Below are positions 1-8,623 of a DNA stretch of 64,000 nt, piece after piece (position 1 is the first letter of the stretch; each line of letters opens with the position of its first letter). A model generated the notes under the pieces. That model saw only the letters and a list, made by a program, of their open reading frames with translations, did not search any database and had not been told where the DNA came from. The translations under genes and the position numbers were made by a program. Origin of the DNA: Natrinema salinisoli (GTDB lineage Archaea; Halobacteriota; Halobacteria; Halobacteriales; Natrialbaceae); NCBI RefSeq assembly GCF_020405205.1, contig NZ_CP084469.1, forward strand, positions 3,162,001-3,226,000, given 5' to 3'.

Positions 1-1
1 T

Positions 2-328
2 CTCTTCGGCAGGCACGGACGCATCGCCGCCGATCTCCACATCACTGCCGAGGACGGGGCGCTGGCGCTCTCGATCGGCACGCAGTGGATCCGAATGGGC
101 GGCCGATATTTCACGCTCTCCTCCCCGCTGGCGGTCGACGGACGGCTCCGCGACTGGTACGACGACGAGGACGACCGGTTTCGCGTTTCGGCCGCGATCA
201 CCTCCCCGTTGCTCGGCACCGTCTTCGAGTACGAGGGTGCGTTCCGGAACGAGTTCCGGCCGCTCGAGGACCACGCCACACCGCGGCCGGCCCTCGGCGG
301 CGTCGAGCTTCCGGGTGAGAACGCGTGA
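2..328 (+). CDS. DUF4166-like protein, C-terminal part
   Basis: The reading frame is open from the left edge of the window to a TGA at 326-328, so only the last 108 residues are seen. The visible part has a repeated beta-strand character (GRIAADLHITAED, LSIGTQWIRMGGRYF) and ends in a polar tail. Proteins of the DUF4166 type are commonly next to or fused with YndJ, and the following gene is YndJ-like and overlaps this one by four bases (GTGA), so the two are probably co-translated. The family name rests mainly on this neighbourhood. The function is unknown. Confidence 0.6.
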   Translation, partial: LFGRHGRIAADLHITAEDGALALSIGTQWIRMGGRYFTLSSPLAVDGRLRDWYDDEDDRFRVSAAITSPLLGTVFEYEGAFRNEFRPLEDHATPRPALGGVELPGENA

Positions 329-1350
329 GCGACCGCCAGACGACCGCTGCTCGAACACCGGCGCCGTCGACGACCGTTCGTCCCCGCCCCAGAATCGCCG
401 GGCGGCGCGTCACCGACCTGACCGCAGCGGCGGGCGGTGCGGTCTGGCTCGGACTCGTCGCGGGCACGCTCGGCGGCGTGATCTCTCTCGCTGCCCCGGG
501 ACTGTACGTGGCACTCGCTGCACTGGTCATCGTCCCCCTGGGCGTCGGGTTGGTCGACCTGCCTCGAGACGCGACCGCCGTGAGGGTGTCCTACCGAATC
601 GCCGTCCTCGGACAGCTGCCGGCCGCGCTGGCGATCGTCGCCGCGCTCGCCGCGCCGCAGGGATCGCTCGCCGCGGTCGCACTCGCCGTCCCGTGGCTCG
701 GCGTCACCGGCGCGGTCGCGCTCTGTGGACTCGGACGGTTCACCGCCCGCCGCGGCGGTCCGCTACCCGAACTCGCGATCGACGCCGGCTTGCTGTACGT
801 GCCGGTCGCTGCGACGTTTCTCTGCATGCACGCTGCCGGCGTCAGTCTCCGGTTCGCGCCGATCATCGTTCTGCTGACGGGCGTCCACTTCCACTACGCC
901 GGGTTCGCGTTGCCGCTCGTGGTCGGGCTGACTGGTCGAATCCTGACGGGAGAAGACGGCAGGTTTCCAGCGACGATCGCGGGACGAACGACGGCTGCGG
1001 GGACGGTCGTCATCGTCGCCGGCATCGTCCTGATCGCGATCGGAATCACGTTCTCGTCGCTGGTCGAGGTCGTCGCCGTCACCGCGTTCACCGCCGGCGT
1101 CGTGGGATTCGCGCTGCGCACGCTCCGAGACGCCGTGCCGGAAGTGCCACGACCGTCGGGTCTGTTGCTCGCCGTCGCTGCACTGTCGCTGTGCTGGACG
1201 ATGGCGCTGGCGGTCGCCTTCGCGTATTCCGCTGTTCCCGGGACGCCGTCGCTCGTCACGATTCCCGAGATGATCCGCTGGCACGGGAGCGTCAACGCCC
1301 TCGGATTCGCGCTCCCGGCCCTGCTGGCGTTCCGACTGCTCGAGGACTGA
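325..1350 (+). CDS. YndJ-like integral membrane protein
   Basis: This 341-residue protein starts with a GTG that overlaps the previous stop codon. A polar, Arg/Thr-rich N-terminus of about 35 residues is followed by eight or nine hydrophobic segments. The motif TGVHFHYAGFALPL near residue 190 is characteristic of the YndJ family, whose members are called putative transporters without biochemical proof. Two more conserved-looking spots are the CMHAAG segment and the C-terminal WHGSVNALGFALPAL segment. The gene ends 41 bases before the convergent CapA-like gene. No substrate can be inferred. Confidence 0.75.
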   Translation: MSDRQTTAARTPAPSTTVRPRPRIAGRRVTDLTAAAGGAVWLGLVAGTLGGVISLAAPGLYVALAALVIVPLGVGLVDLPRDATAVRVSYRIAVLGQLPAALAIVAALAAPQGSLAAVALAVPWLGVTGAVALCGLGRFTARRGGPLPELAIDAGLLYVPVAATFLCMHAAGVSLRFAPIIVLLTGVHFHYAGFALPLVVGLTGRILTGEDGRFPATIAGRTTAAGTVVIVAGIVLIAIGITFSSLVEVVAVTAFTAGVVGFALRTLRDAVPEVPRPSGLLLAVAALSLCWTMALAVAFAYSAVPGTPSLVTIPEMIRWHGSVNALGFALPALLAFRLLED

Positions 1351-1391
1351 CTCCGGCGACACGTCGATTCCATACCGCGAGGGCGTCCGAC

Positions 1392-2483
1392 TCACAGCGA
1401 GAGAACCAGATCGTCGCCGTCCCGATCGTAGGTCGTCTCGAACGGCGCCGATCGGTCGCGCATGGTTTCCTGAAGCCACGCCGCTGCGTCCGCGTCGGCT
1501 CGGTCGACGCGTCTGTCGTCGATGACGACCGGGACGAGCCGGAGCTCCTCGAGAGTCCCGCCCTCGAGCCCGACCTCGAAGAGGAAACTCCGGTCGTTTC
1601 GCAGGTCCTCCTTGGTAATATAATCGTCCACGATATCCCCTGTGTCGTGGAGAATGACGCCGTCCTCGTACCGCTCGACCCCCTGAACGACGTGGGCGCT
1701 GTGGCCGTGGACGAGGTCGACGCCCCGTTCGACGAGCCAGTGGCCGAACGCGACGAGCCGGTCGTCGGGGTACTCGACCCAGTTCGGCCCCCAGTGGACG
1801 GAGGCGACGACCAGATCCGGATCGGTCGCGTTCGCGCGGTCGATCGCATCTCCGACGATGCGACGCGTCTCCGGATCGTTCGGATCCATCCGTACGTAGG
1901 CCGTTCCGGGCCGATCCTCGGTCGCAGCGTACGTTGCGTAGTGATCCGCGAACGAGACGACGACGACGTCGACGTCGCCGATGGAAACCGTCGCTGGCGC
2001 GCGGGCCGCTGCCGGCGTCTCTCCGGCACCCGCCCGGTCGATCCCGCCCGCCTCGAGCGCGTCGATCGTGTCCCGTAGTGCGACCTGACCGTAGTCCATC
2101 GCGTGGTTGTTCGCCAGCGACGCGAATCGGACGTTCCCCGCCTCGAGCGCGGGGACCGCCCACTCGGGATCGGCTCGAAAGTAGTACGTCCGGTCGGGGA
2201 ACCGTTCGCCCCGCGTCGACAGGCAACACTCGAGGTTACAGCAGACGCCGTCGAGGGACGCGAGGCGGGATCGAAGGTCGCCCCAGACGCCCGCGGGATC
2301 GACGCCGGCGCGTCGGTAGCGACCGTCGACGTTGCGGCCGAGCATCGCGTCGCCGGCGAATCCGATCGTCGTTTCGTGTCGCTCGTGGTCTTCGAACGCG
2401 GTCGGCTCGGCCATCGGCGCTGTGCATCCGGCCGACGCTGCGGTTCCGACGGCCGCGAGGAACGCTCGGCGGTGTCGGCTCAT
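1392..2483 (-). CDS. CapA family protein, secreted lipoprotein
   Basis: A 363-residue protein of the CapA/PGA_cap metallophosphoesterase-like superfamily. The start at 2483 is chosen because it gives MSRHRRAFLAAVGTAASAGC, an Arg-rich head, hydrophobic core and Ala-Gly-Cys lipobox, indicating an exported (possibly Tat-dependent) lipoprotein. Longer upstream frames lack coding character. Family motifs are visible: GDAMLGRNVD near the mature N-terminus, NLECCLS, SLANNHAMDYG, VASVHWGPNWVEYP and HGHSAHVVQG, which carry the Asp, Asn and His residues expected to bind metal. CapA proteins take part in poly-gamma-glutamate or capsule metabolism in bacteria; the archaeal role is unproven. It lies 67 bases downstream of hemD. 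Confidence 0.85.
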   Translation of the reverse strand: MSRHRRAFLAAVGTAASAGCTAPMAEPTAFEDHERHETTIGFAGDAMLGRNVDGRYRRAGVDPAGVWGDLRSRLASLDGVCCNLECCLSTRGERFPDRTYYFRADPEWAVPALEAGNVRFASLANNHAMDYGQVALRDTIDALEAGGIDRAGAGETPAAARAPATVSIGDVDVVVVSFADHYATYAATEDRPGTAYVRMDPNDPETRRIVGDAIDRANATDPDLVVASVHWGPNWVEYPDDRLVAFGHWLVERGVDLVHGHSAHVVQGVERYEDGVILHDTGDIVDDYITKEDLRNDRSFLFEVGLEGGTLEELRLVPVVIDDRRVDRADADAAAWLQETMRDRSAPFETTYDRDGDDLVLSL

Positions 2484-2550
2484 CGGTTCGACGACCGAGC
2501 GCGTGTCCCTTCCCTCACGTCTCGAGCCGAGGACCGGGCTTTCGGGACCG

Positions 2551-3459
2551 TCATTCGTCGGTCGCCACCGTCGCTGCGTCGACCGTTTCGGCCGCGAGCC
2601 GGTCGAACGTGGCCTCGCTCGCGACCAGATCGACGTCGACGCCGTTCGCCGCGGCCGTCTCGGCCGTCGGCTCGCCGATGACGCCGACGACGGCGTCCGC
2701 AAGCCCCTCGAGCGTCTCCTCGCGGATTCCACGGTCGGCCGCAGCCTCGAGCAAATGGTCGACCGTCAACGAAGACGTGAAACAGGCGGCGTCGAGCGCG
2801 CCCTCGGCTGCCAGGGACGCCGACTCGCCGCTGCCGTCGGGTCGAACCAGCCGGTAGAGAATCGTTTCGTGGACGTACGCGCCCGCGTCCGCGAGGCCCT
2901 CGAGCAACACTGGACTGCCGTGATCGCTGCGGGCGACTTCGACGCGCGCGCCGTCGACCATGGCTCGCGGCTCATCGCCGTCGTCTCGCGGTGGTTCGGA
3001 AGCCGCTTCGCGGCTTCCGTCATCACGAGACGGCTTCGCCGTCTCGAACGACTTCGCCGCGTGACTGTCCGCGGAACTCCGTTCCGCGCTACTCGCTCGT
3101 TCCGCGGAGCGTGGCTCCGCGCCCCCCTCGAGCGCCGCGACCAGCCCGCTCGAGGTGAACTCCTCGGGGACGAGATCGACGTCGTACCCTTCCTCGCGAA
3201 GCGCGTCGGCCGTCGCGGGACCGATCGCACAGACGGTTTCGCCGGTCGGTTCCCAGCCCGCATCGGAGACGAGCTCCGCGCCGGTCTTGCTCGTGAAGAC
3301 GACGTAGTCGGCGTCGGTTCGGGGCGTCGCGCCGGTCGCCTCGACCGCGAGCATCGGATCGGGGACCGGGTCGGCTCCCAGCTCTGCGAGGAGGTCGACG
3401 GCTCGCTCGAGGCGATCGTCGTCGGGACGGAAGACGGCCACCGTGGGCGTGTCGCGCAT
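2551..3459 (-). CDS. hemD: uroporphyrinogen-III synthase
   Basis: HemD closes and rearranges hydroxymethylbilane to uroporphyrinogen III. The start at 3459 lies four bases after the cobA stop, with the Shine-Dalgarno-like GGGTGAACG in the end of cobA. The protein is 302 residues, longer than the usual 240-260. Typical two-domain motifs are present: AVFRPDDDR at the N-terminus, FTSKTGAEL, AIGPATADALREEG, CFTSSLTVDHLL and VIGEPTAETAAANG. Residues about 113-155 are a low-complexity Ala/Ser/Arg/Glu stretch encoded by four perfect DNA hairpins (2998-3121); it looks like an in-frame insertion in the linker between the two lobes. Last gene of the hemC-cobA-hemD set. Confidence 0.9.
   Translation of the reverse strand: MRDTPTVAVFRPDDDRLERAVDLLAELGADPVPDPMLAVEATGATPRTDADYVVFTSKTGAELVSDAGWEPTGETVCAIGPATADALREEGYDVDLVPEEFTSSGLVAALEGGAEPRSAERASSAERSSADSHAAKSFETAKPSRDDGSREAASEPPRDDGDEPRAMVDGARVEVARSDHGSPVLLEGLADAGAYVHETILYRLVRPDGSGESASLAAEGALDAACFTSSLTVDHLLEAAADRGIREETLEGLADAVVGVIGEPTAETAAANGVDVDLVASEATFDRLAAETVDAATVATDE
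2998..3121. repeat. cluster of four perfect palindromes inside hemD
   Basis: Four hairpins with three-base loops lie in a row: 2998-3018 (arm GGAAGCCGC, loop TTC), 3026-3046 (arm CGAGACGGC, loop TTC), 3070-3088 (arm CGCGGAAC, loop TCC) and 3103-3121 (arm CGCGGAGC, loop GTG). They have the same design as the array at 37453-37728. The whole segment stays in frame with hemD and adds about 42 residues. Confidence 0.85.
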
Positions 3460-3463
3460 TCGT

Positions 3464-4285
3464 TCACCCCTCCAGTTCGTTGTCGTTGCCGTCGCCATCG
3501 GCGGGCGTGCCGTAGTCGTTCTGCAGGAACTCGACGATCGAGTCCCGCGTCCCGGCGACGTCGCCGATCACGGTCACCGCGGGCGGCGAGATGTCCGCCT
3601 CGTCGCGGGCGTCGACGATGGTCTCGAGCGTCCCCGTCGCGACCTGCTGGCCGGGCCAGGTGCCGCGCTCGACGAGCGCGACCGGCGTCTCGGGGGCCAT
3701 CCCCGCCTCGAGCAGCGCTTTGGTGTAGTCCGGGAGCCGACCGACGCCCATCAGCACGACGATCGTCCCGCCGGTGGCGGCCAGGGCCTCCCAATCGACG
3801 GCCGACTCCTCCTTGGTGGGGTCCTCGTGGCCCGTGACGAAGGAAACCGAGGAGGCGTGATCGCGGTGGGTGACCGGAACCCCGGCCACCGCGGGCGCGG
3901 CGATGGCGGAGGTGACCGCGGGAACGACTTCGAAGGGGACCTCGTGAGCCGCCAGGTACTCGGCCTCTTCGCCGCCGCGACCGAAGACGAAGGAGTCGCC
4001 GCCCTTGAGTCGGACCACGGACTTCCCCTCGCGGGCGAGTTCGACCAGCCGCTCGTTGATCTCCGACTGGGGCGTGCGCTCGCCGCCGGCGCGCTTCCCG
4101 ACGTCCTCGCGGCGGTCGTTCGGCAGGGTCTCGATGATCTCCGGGCCGGGGAGTTTGTCGTGGAGGACGACGTCGGCGGTCTCGAGCAGCCGCTTCGCCT
4201 TGACGGTCAAAAGATCGGGGTCGCCGGGGCCGCTGCCGACGAGGTAGACGGTACCCGGTTCGGCGTCGATAGCGTTGTCTGACAT
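3464..4285 (-). CDS. cobA: uroporphyrinogen-III C-methyltransferase (SUMT)
   Basis: This 273-residue enzyme transfers two methyl groups from SAM to uroporphyrinogen III, giving precorrin-2, the entry to sirohaem and cobamides. Signature motifs are present: VYLVGSGPGDPDLLTVKA at the N-terminus, VVRLKGGDSFVFGRGGEE in the middle, GVPVTHRDHASSVSFVTGH, and ALVERGTWPGQQ. It sits 14 bases after hemC and 4 bases before hemD, so the three are very likely one transcript. A sirohaem enzyme (nirA-like, 61777) in the same window is a plausible consumer. The C-terminal tail after DYGTPADG is polar and probably disordered. Confidence 0.93.
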   Translation of the reverse strand: MSDNAIDAEPGTVYLVGSGPGDPDLLTVKAKRLLETADVVLHDKLPGPEIIETLPNDRREDVGKRAGGERTPQSEINERLVELAREGKSVVRLKGGDSFVFGRGGEEAEYLAAHEVPFEVVPAVTSAIAAPAVAGVPVTHRDHASSVSFVTGHEDPTKEESAVDWEALAATGGTIVVLMGVGRLPDYTKALLEAGMAPETPVALVERGTWPGQQVATGTLETIVDARDEADISPPAVTVIGDVAGTRDSIVEFLQNDYGTPADGDGNDNELEG

Positions 4286-4299
4286 TCGGTACTCGCTAG

Positions 4300-5442
4300 C
4301 TACTTCCCCTCGGGCTTATCTTCCTCGGAGACGCTCTCGTCGCCGTCACCCTCGGCGTCTTCGCGGGCCCGTTCGATCAGGGCCGCCGCCCCGCGGTCCG
4401 CGAGGTCCCGTGCGAACTCGCGGGCCGCTTCGGCGTGGGTTTCGATCGGGAGGTCCCGACTCCCGGTAACCGACTCCTCGCCGTCGCGGTCGAAGACGCT
4501 GACCGTCGCGTGGACGTACTCGCCCTGAACGACCGCGTAGATGCCGACCGGAGCGATACAGCCGCCGCCCAGTTCCGCCAGGATCGTCCGCTCGACGGTC
4601 GTCTCGACGCGACTCCGCGGGTGATCGATCGCGGTCTGAATATCGCGGGCCGTCTCCCCGTCGGGTGCGGTCACCGCGAGCGCCCCCTGTCCCGGCGCCG
4701 GGACGAACGTCGACGTCGGGAGCTCCTGGTAGTCGACGTGGTGGGCGAGCCCGCTGCGCTCGAGCCCGGCCCGCGCGAGGACGATCGCGTCGTACTCCGT
4801 CTCGACCTCGCGGCCGAGCGCGCCCTTCTCGAGTTCGGAGAGGTCGTCGAACCACTCGTCGGTGGTGCGGTCGTACTCGGCCTCGAAATCCTCGTCGCCT
4901 GTGTTCCCCTTGCGCTCCTTGTCGGCTTCCGTCCGCTTCCGGTGTTCCTCCTGCAGCGCGGGCGCGAGCAGCTTCTCGATGCGCGTATCGACGTTCCCGC
5001 GCAGCGGCTCGACCTCGATGTCCGACCGCTCCGAGAGCAGTTGCGCGCGCCGACGGAGACTCGAGGTGCCGACGGTCGCGCCGGCGGGCAGTTCCTCGAG
5101 CGTCGTCCCGTCGGGCGTGATGAGGACGTCACCCGGTCGTCCTCGCTCGGGAACCGCGGCGGTCACGAGCTCCGTCGGCTGTTCGGTCGGCATGTCCTTC
5201 ATCGAGTGGACCGCGGCGTCGAGCTCCCCCTCGAGGACCCGTTCGTCCAGCTCGCGGACGAACGCGCCCGTCTTCCCGAGCCGGTGAATCAACTCGTCTC
5301 TGATCTGGTCCCCGGTCGTGTCGACGGTGACGAGTTCGACCTCGTACCGGCGCTCCTCCAGGGCGTCTTGTACCAGCGAGGCCTGTCGCCGGGCGAGTGC
5401 GGACCCCCTCGTCGCCAGTCGCAGCGTCCCGCGCGTTCTCAT
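4300..5442 (-). CDS. hemC: hydroxymethylbilane synthase (porphobilinogen deaminase)
   Basis: HemC polymerises four porphobilinogen units. The start at 5442 gives MRTRGTLRLATRGSALA, the normal family N-terminus; an ATG two codons upstream (5448) is also possible. A TATA-like TTTTCATA near 5468-5475 would make the transcript nearly leaderless for either. Motifs: KTGAFVRELDERVL, AAVHSMKDMPTE, GTSSLRRRAQLL, PAPGQGALAV, and GGGCIAPVG with the Cys that carries the dipyrromethane cofactor. At 380 residues it is longer than the usual 310. The excess is a charged insert after LLAPALQEE, before ALGREVETEYDAIVLARAGL, plus an acidic C-terminal tail. First gene of hemC-cobA-hemD. Confidence 0.93.
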   Translation of the reverse strand: MRTRGTLRLATRGSALARRQASLVQDALEERRYEVELVTVDTTGDQIRDELIHRLGKTGAFVRELDERVLEGELDAAVHSMKDMPTEQPTELVTAAVPERGRPGDVLITPDGTTLEELPAGATVGTSSLRRRAQLLSERSDIEVEPLRGNVDTRIEKLLAPALQEEHRKRTEADKERKGNTGDEDFEAEYDRTTDEWFDDLSELEKGALGREVETEYDAIVLARAGLERSGLAHHVDYQELPTSTFVPAPGQGALAVTAPDGETARDIQTAIDHPRSRVETTVERTILAELGGGCIAPVGIYAVVQGEYVHATVSVFDRDGEESVTGSRDLPIETHAEAAREFARDLADRGAAALIERAREDAEGDGDESVSEEDKPEGK

Positions 5443-5624
5443 AGGCATCCGTCGGAGCCTCGAGTATGAAAAGCGCACGCTTGTCCGACGCGAGGGAGGC
5501 ATGAGAAACCAACACGAGCGATTTCGATCGAGAACCGATCGTCGGGGTCGTCCGGCCGGATCGACCGCAACGTTGTGGGTGGTATTCACACACAATATTT
5601 TTGCAAAACGGATTCGGGATGCTA

Positions 5625-5630
5625 TTTATA
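5625..5630 (+). promoter_or_regulatory. TATA box of the truncated haemoglobin gene
   Basis: TTTATA lies 28 bases before the ATG at 5658 in an AT-rich pocket. The spacing predicts a leaderless transcript and supports the 5658 start over the in-frame ATG at 5601. Confidence 0.6.
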
Positions 5631-5657
5631 CTACTTGAGACGAATATATTTCGACGG

Positions 5658-6023
5658 ATGGCAGAAACCCTCTACGAGCGACTCGGTGGCGAAGACGCGA
5701 TCACGGCCGTCGTCGACGAGTTCTACGACCGAGTCATGGCGGACGATCAGGTCGCAGGCTACTTCGACGACGTCGATATGCAGAAACAACGCGCACACCA
5801 GGCCCAGTTCATCAGTTCGGTCACCGGCGGCCCGGTCGAATACTCCGGCGGGGAGATGGAAGACGTTCACGCGGATATGGGCATCACGCCGGCGGACTTC
5901 CGGGCGATCGCGACCCACCTCGACGACGCGCTCGCCGAGTTCGACGTCGACGAGGACGACCGCGAGGCGGTCCTCGAGGAGATCGCGGGCTATCAGGACG
6001 CGATCGTCACGGCGGCCGACTGA
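5658..6023 (+). CDS. truncated haemoglobin, group I-like
   Basis: A 121-residue two-on-two globin. Family motifs in order: LYERLGGEDAI, VVDEFYDRVMAD (the FY carries the distal B10 Tyr), VDMQKQRAHQAQFI, VTGGPVEYSGG and MEDVHADMGI, where the His is the expected proximal haem ligand. Truncated globins commonly turn NO plus oxygen into nitrate or carry oxygen. The NO reductase gene 198 bases downstream on the same strand supports an NO-related role here. The longer upstream frame is rejected because the family starts at MAETLYER and the TATA box fits that start. Confidence 0.9.
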   Translation: MAETLYERLGGEDAITAVVDEFYDRVMADDQVAGYFDDVDMQKQRAHQAQFISSVTGGPVEYSGGEMEDVHADMGITPADFRAIATHLDDALAEFDVDEDDREAVLEEIAGYQDAIVTAAD

Positions 6024-6140
6024 CCCTGCCGCGGTGGATCGGTCCAGGCGGCGAACAGCGAATCGGTTCTCTTCTTCGCCCGCAAGCAATAGCGAACGGG
6101 GACACCACCGGCTACGAACTCCCCTCTCCTAACCGCTTTC

Positions 6141-6162
6141 GCGAACCTGTTCGCCCCTTTTT
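6141..6162 (+). terminator. hairpin plus T-run after the haemoglobin gene
   Basis: The inverted repeat GCGAAC/GTTCGC (6141-6154, loop CT) is followed by CCCCTTTTT. It sits between the haemoglobin and NO reductase genes and could end the first transcript. Confidence 0.4.
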
Positions 6163-6221
6163 CCAGATCGTAGGAATTCACGGGCCGTTTGACGGGGCTT
6201 TCCGTTCGAGTTGCAGGTGTC

Positions 6222-8540
6222 ATGCAGATATCCAGGAAACAACTCGCCACGTTTCTCGCGACGATCTTCGTCGTGAACCTCATCGTTATGGGCGGTGGGG
6301 CGTGGCTCTCGTATGCGAACGAACCGGCGATCCCCGACACGATCGTCGGGCCGGAGGGCGAAACGGTCGCGACGAGCGACGACGTCCAGTCCGGGAAGAC
6401 GGTGTTCCAGGAGAACGGCTTGATGAATCAGGGCTCGATTCTGGGCCACGGTAGTTACTACGACACCGACTACACCGCCAACGCGCTCGAGTTGAAGACC
6501 GAGCACATGCGCGAGTATTACGCGCAGGAGCGCCACGGCGAGGAGTACGCGGCCCTCGACGCGTCGACGCAGGCCGGGATCGACCAGCAGGTCCGGCAGG
6601 AACTCCAGTCGAGTAGTTACGAGCCCGAGCGGGTCGAATACTCCGCCGCCGAAGTCTACGCCCATCAGCAGGTCCGCGAGGAGTACGTCGAACGCTACCA
6701 CGAGGGCGACCGCGAGCGCGGGATCCCCGAGGGACAGGTGCCGAGCGCCGAGGAAGCGGAGGAGTTCGCTGACTTCGCGCTGTGGACCGCCTGGATCTCG
6801 CACACCGATCGCCCCGGATCCGAGGCGTCGTTCACCAACGACTGGCCGTACTCGCCCGCCGCGGGGAACGCGGCCGGCGGTCCGGTGATGACCTGGAGCG
6901 TCATCGCGATGGTGTTGCTGGTCGGCGGTGCGGGCGTCGCGATCTGGCTCTACCAGTCCATCGAGATCCCCGAGCCCGACGCCGCGGGCGTTTCGATCCC
7001 TCACCCCAGCGAAATCGATCTGACGCCGAGCCAGCTGTTGAGCACGCGGTTCATACTGATCGGCGCACTGCTGTTCGCCGCCCAGACGTTCCTCGGCGGC
7101 TTGCTCGCTCACTACTACGTCGAGCGCGACGGCTTCTTCGGGATGCGGGAGTTGATCGGTGTCGACATCCTCCAGTGGCTGCCCTGGTCGATCGCCCGGA
7201 CCTGGCACGTCGACCTCGGGGTCCTCTGGATCGCCACCATGTGGCTCGGCGCGGGCCTGTTCCTCGCCCCGCTGCTGACCGGTCGCGAACCGCCCAAACA
7301 GGCCCTGTATGTCAAGGGGCTGATCGGCGCGTTGCTCGTCGTCGCCGTTGGCGGACTGGCCGGCATCTGGCTCGGCATCCACAACTACTTCGGCGACCAG
7401 CTCTGGTGGCTGCTGGGTAACGAGGGCCTCGAGTACCTCGAGATCGGCCGCGTCTGGCAGTTCGGACTGCTCGCGGGCTTCCTCGGCTGGACCGCCCTCG
7501 TGGCCCGCGGGTTCAAGCCGCTGCTGGACCGCGAGCCCCGCTACGGGCTCGCCCACATGATCGTCTACGCCGGCGGCTCGATCGGCCTGCTGTTCATCGC
7601 CGGCTTCCTCTACACGCCCCAGACCAACATCGTCACCACCGAGTTCTGGCGCTGGTGGGTCGTCCACATGTGGGTCGAGGGCGTCTTCGAGTTCTTCATC
7701 GTCGTCGTCATCGCGCTCACGCTGGTCTCGATGAACCTCCTCGCCAAGAAGTCCGCCGAGAAGGCCGTCATCTTCCAGGCCGCCCTCGTCATGGGCAGTG
7801 GCATCATCGGCGTCTCCCACCACTACTGGTGGGTCGGCCTCCCCGAGGCCTGGCTGCCCATCGGCAGCGTCTTCTCGACGCTCGAGTTCATCCCGCTCCT
7901 GTTCATCCTCTACGAGGCGCTGGGACAATACCGCGCGATGGACACCGCGGGCACCGACTTCCCCTACCGGATGGCCTTCTACTTCATCGTGGCCTCGAGC
8001 GTCTGGAACTTCTTCGGCGCGGGGGTCATCGGCTTCTTCATCAACCTCCCGCTGATCAGCTACTACCAGACCGGGACCTACCTCACCGTGGCCCACGCCC
8101 ACGGCGCGATGTTCGGTGCGTTCGGCCTGCTCGCGATGGGGATGGCCGTCTACATCCTCCGGCTGACCACCCGCGCCGAGGCCTGGTCCAGCCGACGCCT
8201 GCGCTGGTCGTTCTGGTGCTGTAACGTCGGGCTGGCGCTGATGATCTTCCTCTCCCTGCTCCCCATCGGCTTCCTCCAGCTCGAGACCGCGTTCACCCAG
8301 AGCTACGCCGCGGCGCGCAGCCTCGAGTTCTACAGCGGCGGGCTGATCCAGACGCTGTTCTGGCTGCGCATGCCCGGCGACACGCTGTTGATCGCCGGTG
8401 CGGTCCTCTTCGCCTGGGACGTCGCCGCGAAGCTGCTCTTCCAGCGGAAGGCGACCGCCGGCGAGACGAGTAGCCACGTTATCGCCGACCGGATCTTCGG
8501 CGACCGCGACGCCGTCGAGCCGGTCGGCGACGACGACTGA
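6222..8540 (+). CDS. norB: quinol-dependent nitric oxide reductase (qNor type)
   Basis: A 772-residue single-subunit NO reductase of the haem-copper oxidase superfamily, expected to reduce 2 NO to N2O with electrons from the quinol pool. The N-terminal membrane helix and the large extracellular segment (residues about 35-220, with QENGLMNQGSILGHGSYY) match the qNor extension; there is no CxxCH haem-c site. About thirteen hydrophobic segments follow. GVSHHYWWVG near residue 531 supplies the two adjacent His ligands of the non-haem iron, EFIPL carries a conserved Glu, and VAHAHGAMFG near residue 625 supplies haem-ligand His. Start at 6222 (MQISRKQL) avoids the unlikely upstream extension. It sits with a truncated globin, suggesting NO detoxification or denitrification. 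Confidence 0.93.
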   Translation: MQISRKQLATFLATIFVVNLIVMGGGAWLSYANEPAIPDTIVGPEGETVATSDDVQSGKTVFQENGLMNQGSILGHGSYYDTDYTANALELKTEHMREYYAQERHGEEYAALDASTQAGIDQQVRQELQSSSYEPERVEYSAAEVYAHQQVREEYVERYHEGDRERGIPEGQVPSAEEAEEFADFALWTAWISHTDRPGSEASFTNDWPYSPAAGNAAGGPVMTWSVIAMVLLVGGAGVAIWLYQSIEIPEPDAAGVSIPHPSEIDLTPSQLLSTRFILIGALLFAAQTFLGGLLAHYYVERDGFFGMRELIGVDILQWLPWSIARTWHVDLGVLWIATMWLGAGLFLAPLLTGREPPKQALYVKGLIGALLVVAVGGLAGIWLGIHNYFGDQLWWLLGNEGLEYLEIGRVWQFGLLAGFLGWTALVARGFKPLLDREPRYGLAHMIVYAGGSIGLLFIAGFLYTPQTNIVTTEFWRWWVVHMWVEGVFEFFIVVVIALTLVSMNLLAKKSAEKAVIFQAALVMGSGIIGVSHHYWWVGLPEAWLPIGSVFSTLEFIPLLFILYEALGQYRAMDTAGTDFPYRMAFYFIVASSVWNFFGAGVIGFFINLPLISYYQTGTYLTVAHAHGAMFGAFGLLAMGMAVYILRLTTRAEAWSSRRLRWSFWCCNVGLALMIFLSLLPIGFLQLETAFTQSYAAARSLEFYSGGLIQTLFWLRMPGDTLLIAGAVLFAWDVAAKLLFQRKATAGETSSHVIADRIFGDRDAVEPVGDDD

Positions 8541-8591
8541 CGGCCGGCCCGTTCCGTGTCGTCGTCGGGTATCGCCCTCCGACGGCCGGAA

Positions 8592-8620
8592 CTGCTAACA
8601 GTGTCGACTGTCGTTAGCAG
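8592..8620. promoter_or_regulatory. nested inverted repeat just before the histidine kinase start
   Basis: CTGCTAAC (8592-8599) pairs with GTTAGCAG (8613-8620), and inside them ACAGT pairs with ACTGT around GTCG. The structure ends three bases before the ATG at 8624 and 51 bases after norB. It could be an operator, an RNA hairpin at the translation start, or part of norB termination. Confidence 0.45.
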
Positions 8621-8623
8621 GGT

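Noticed and set aside
237-2078. 613-codon plus-strand frame crossing the YndJ and CapA genes
   Set aside because: Arg-rich shadow frame lying over two well-supported genes on different strands.
6129-8477. 782-codon open frame antisense to norB
   Set aside because: It mirrors the codons of norB in GC-rich DNA, is full of charged repeats (GEQQGADQ-like), and has no domain or promoter.
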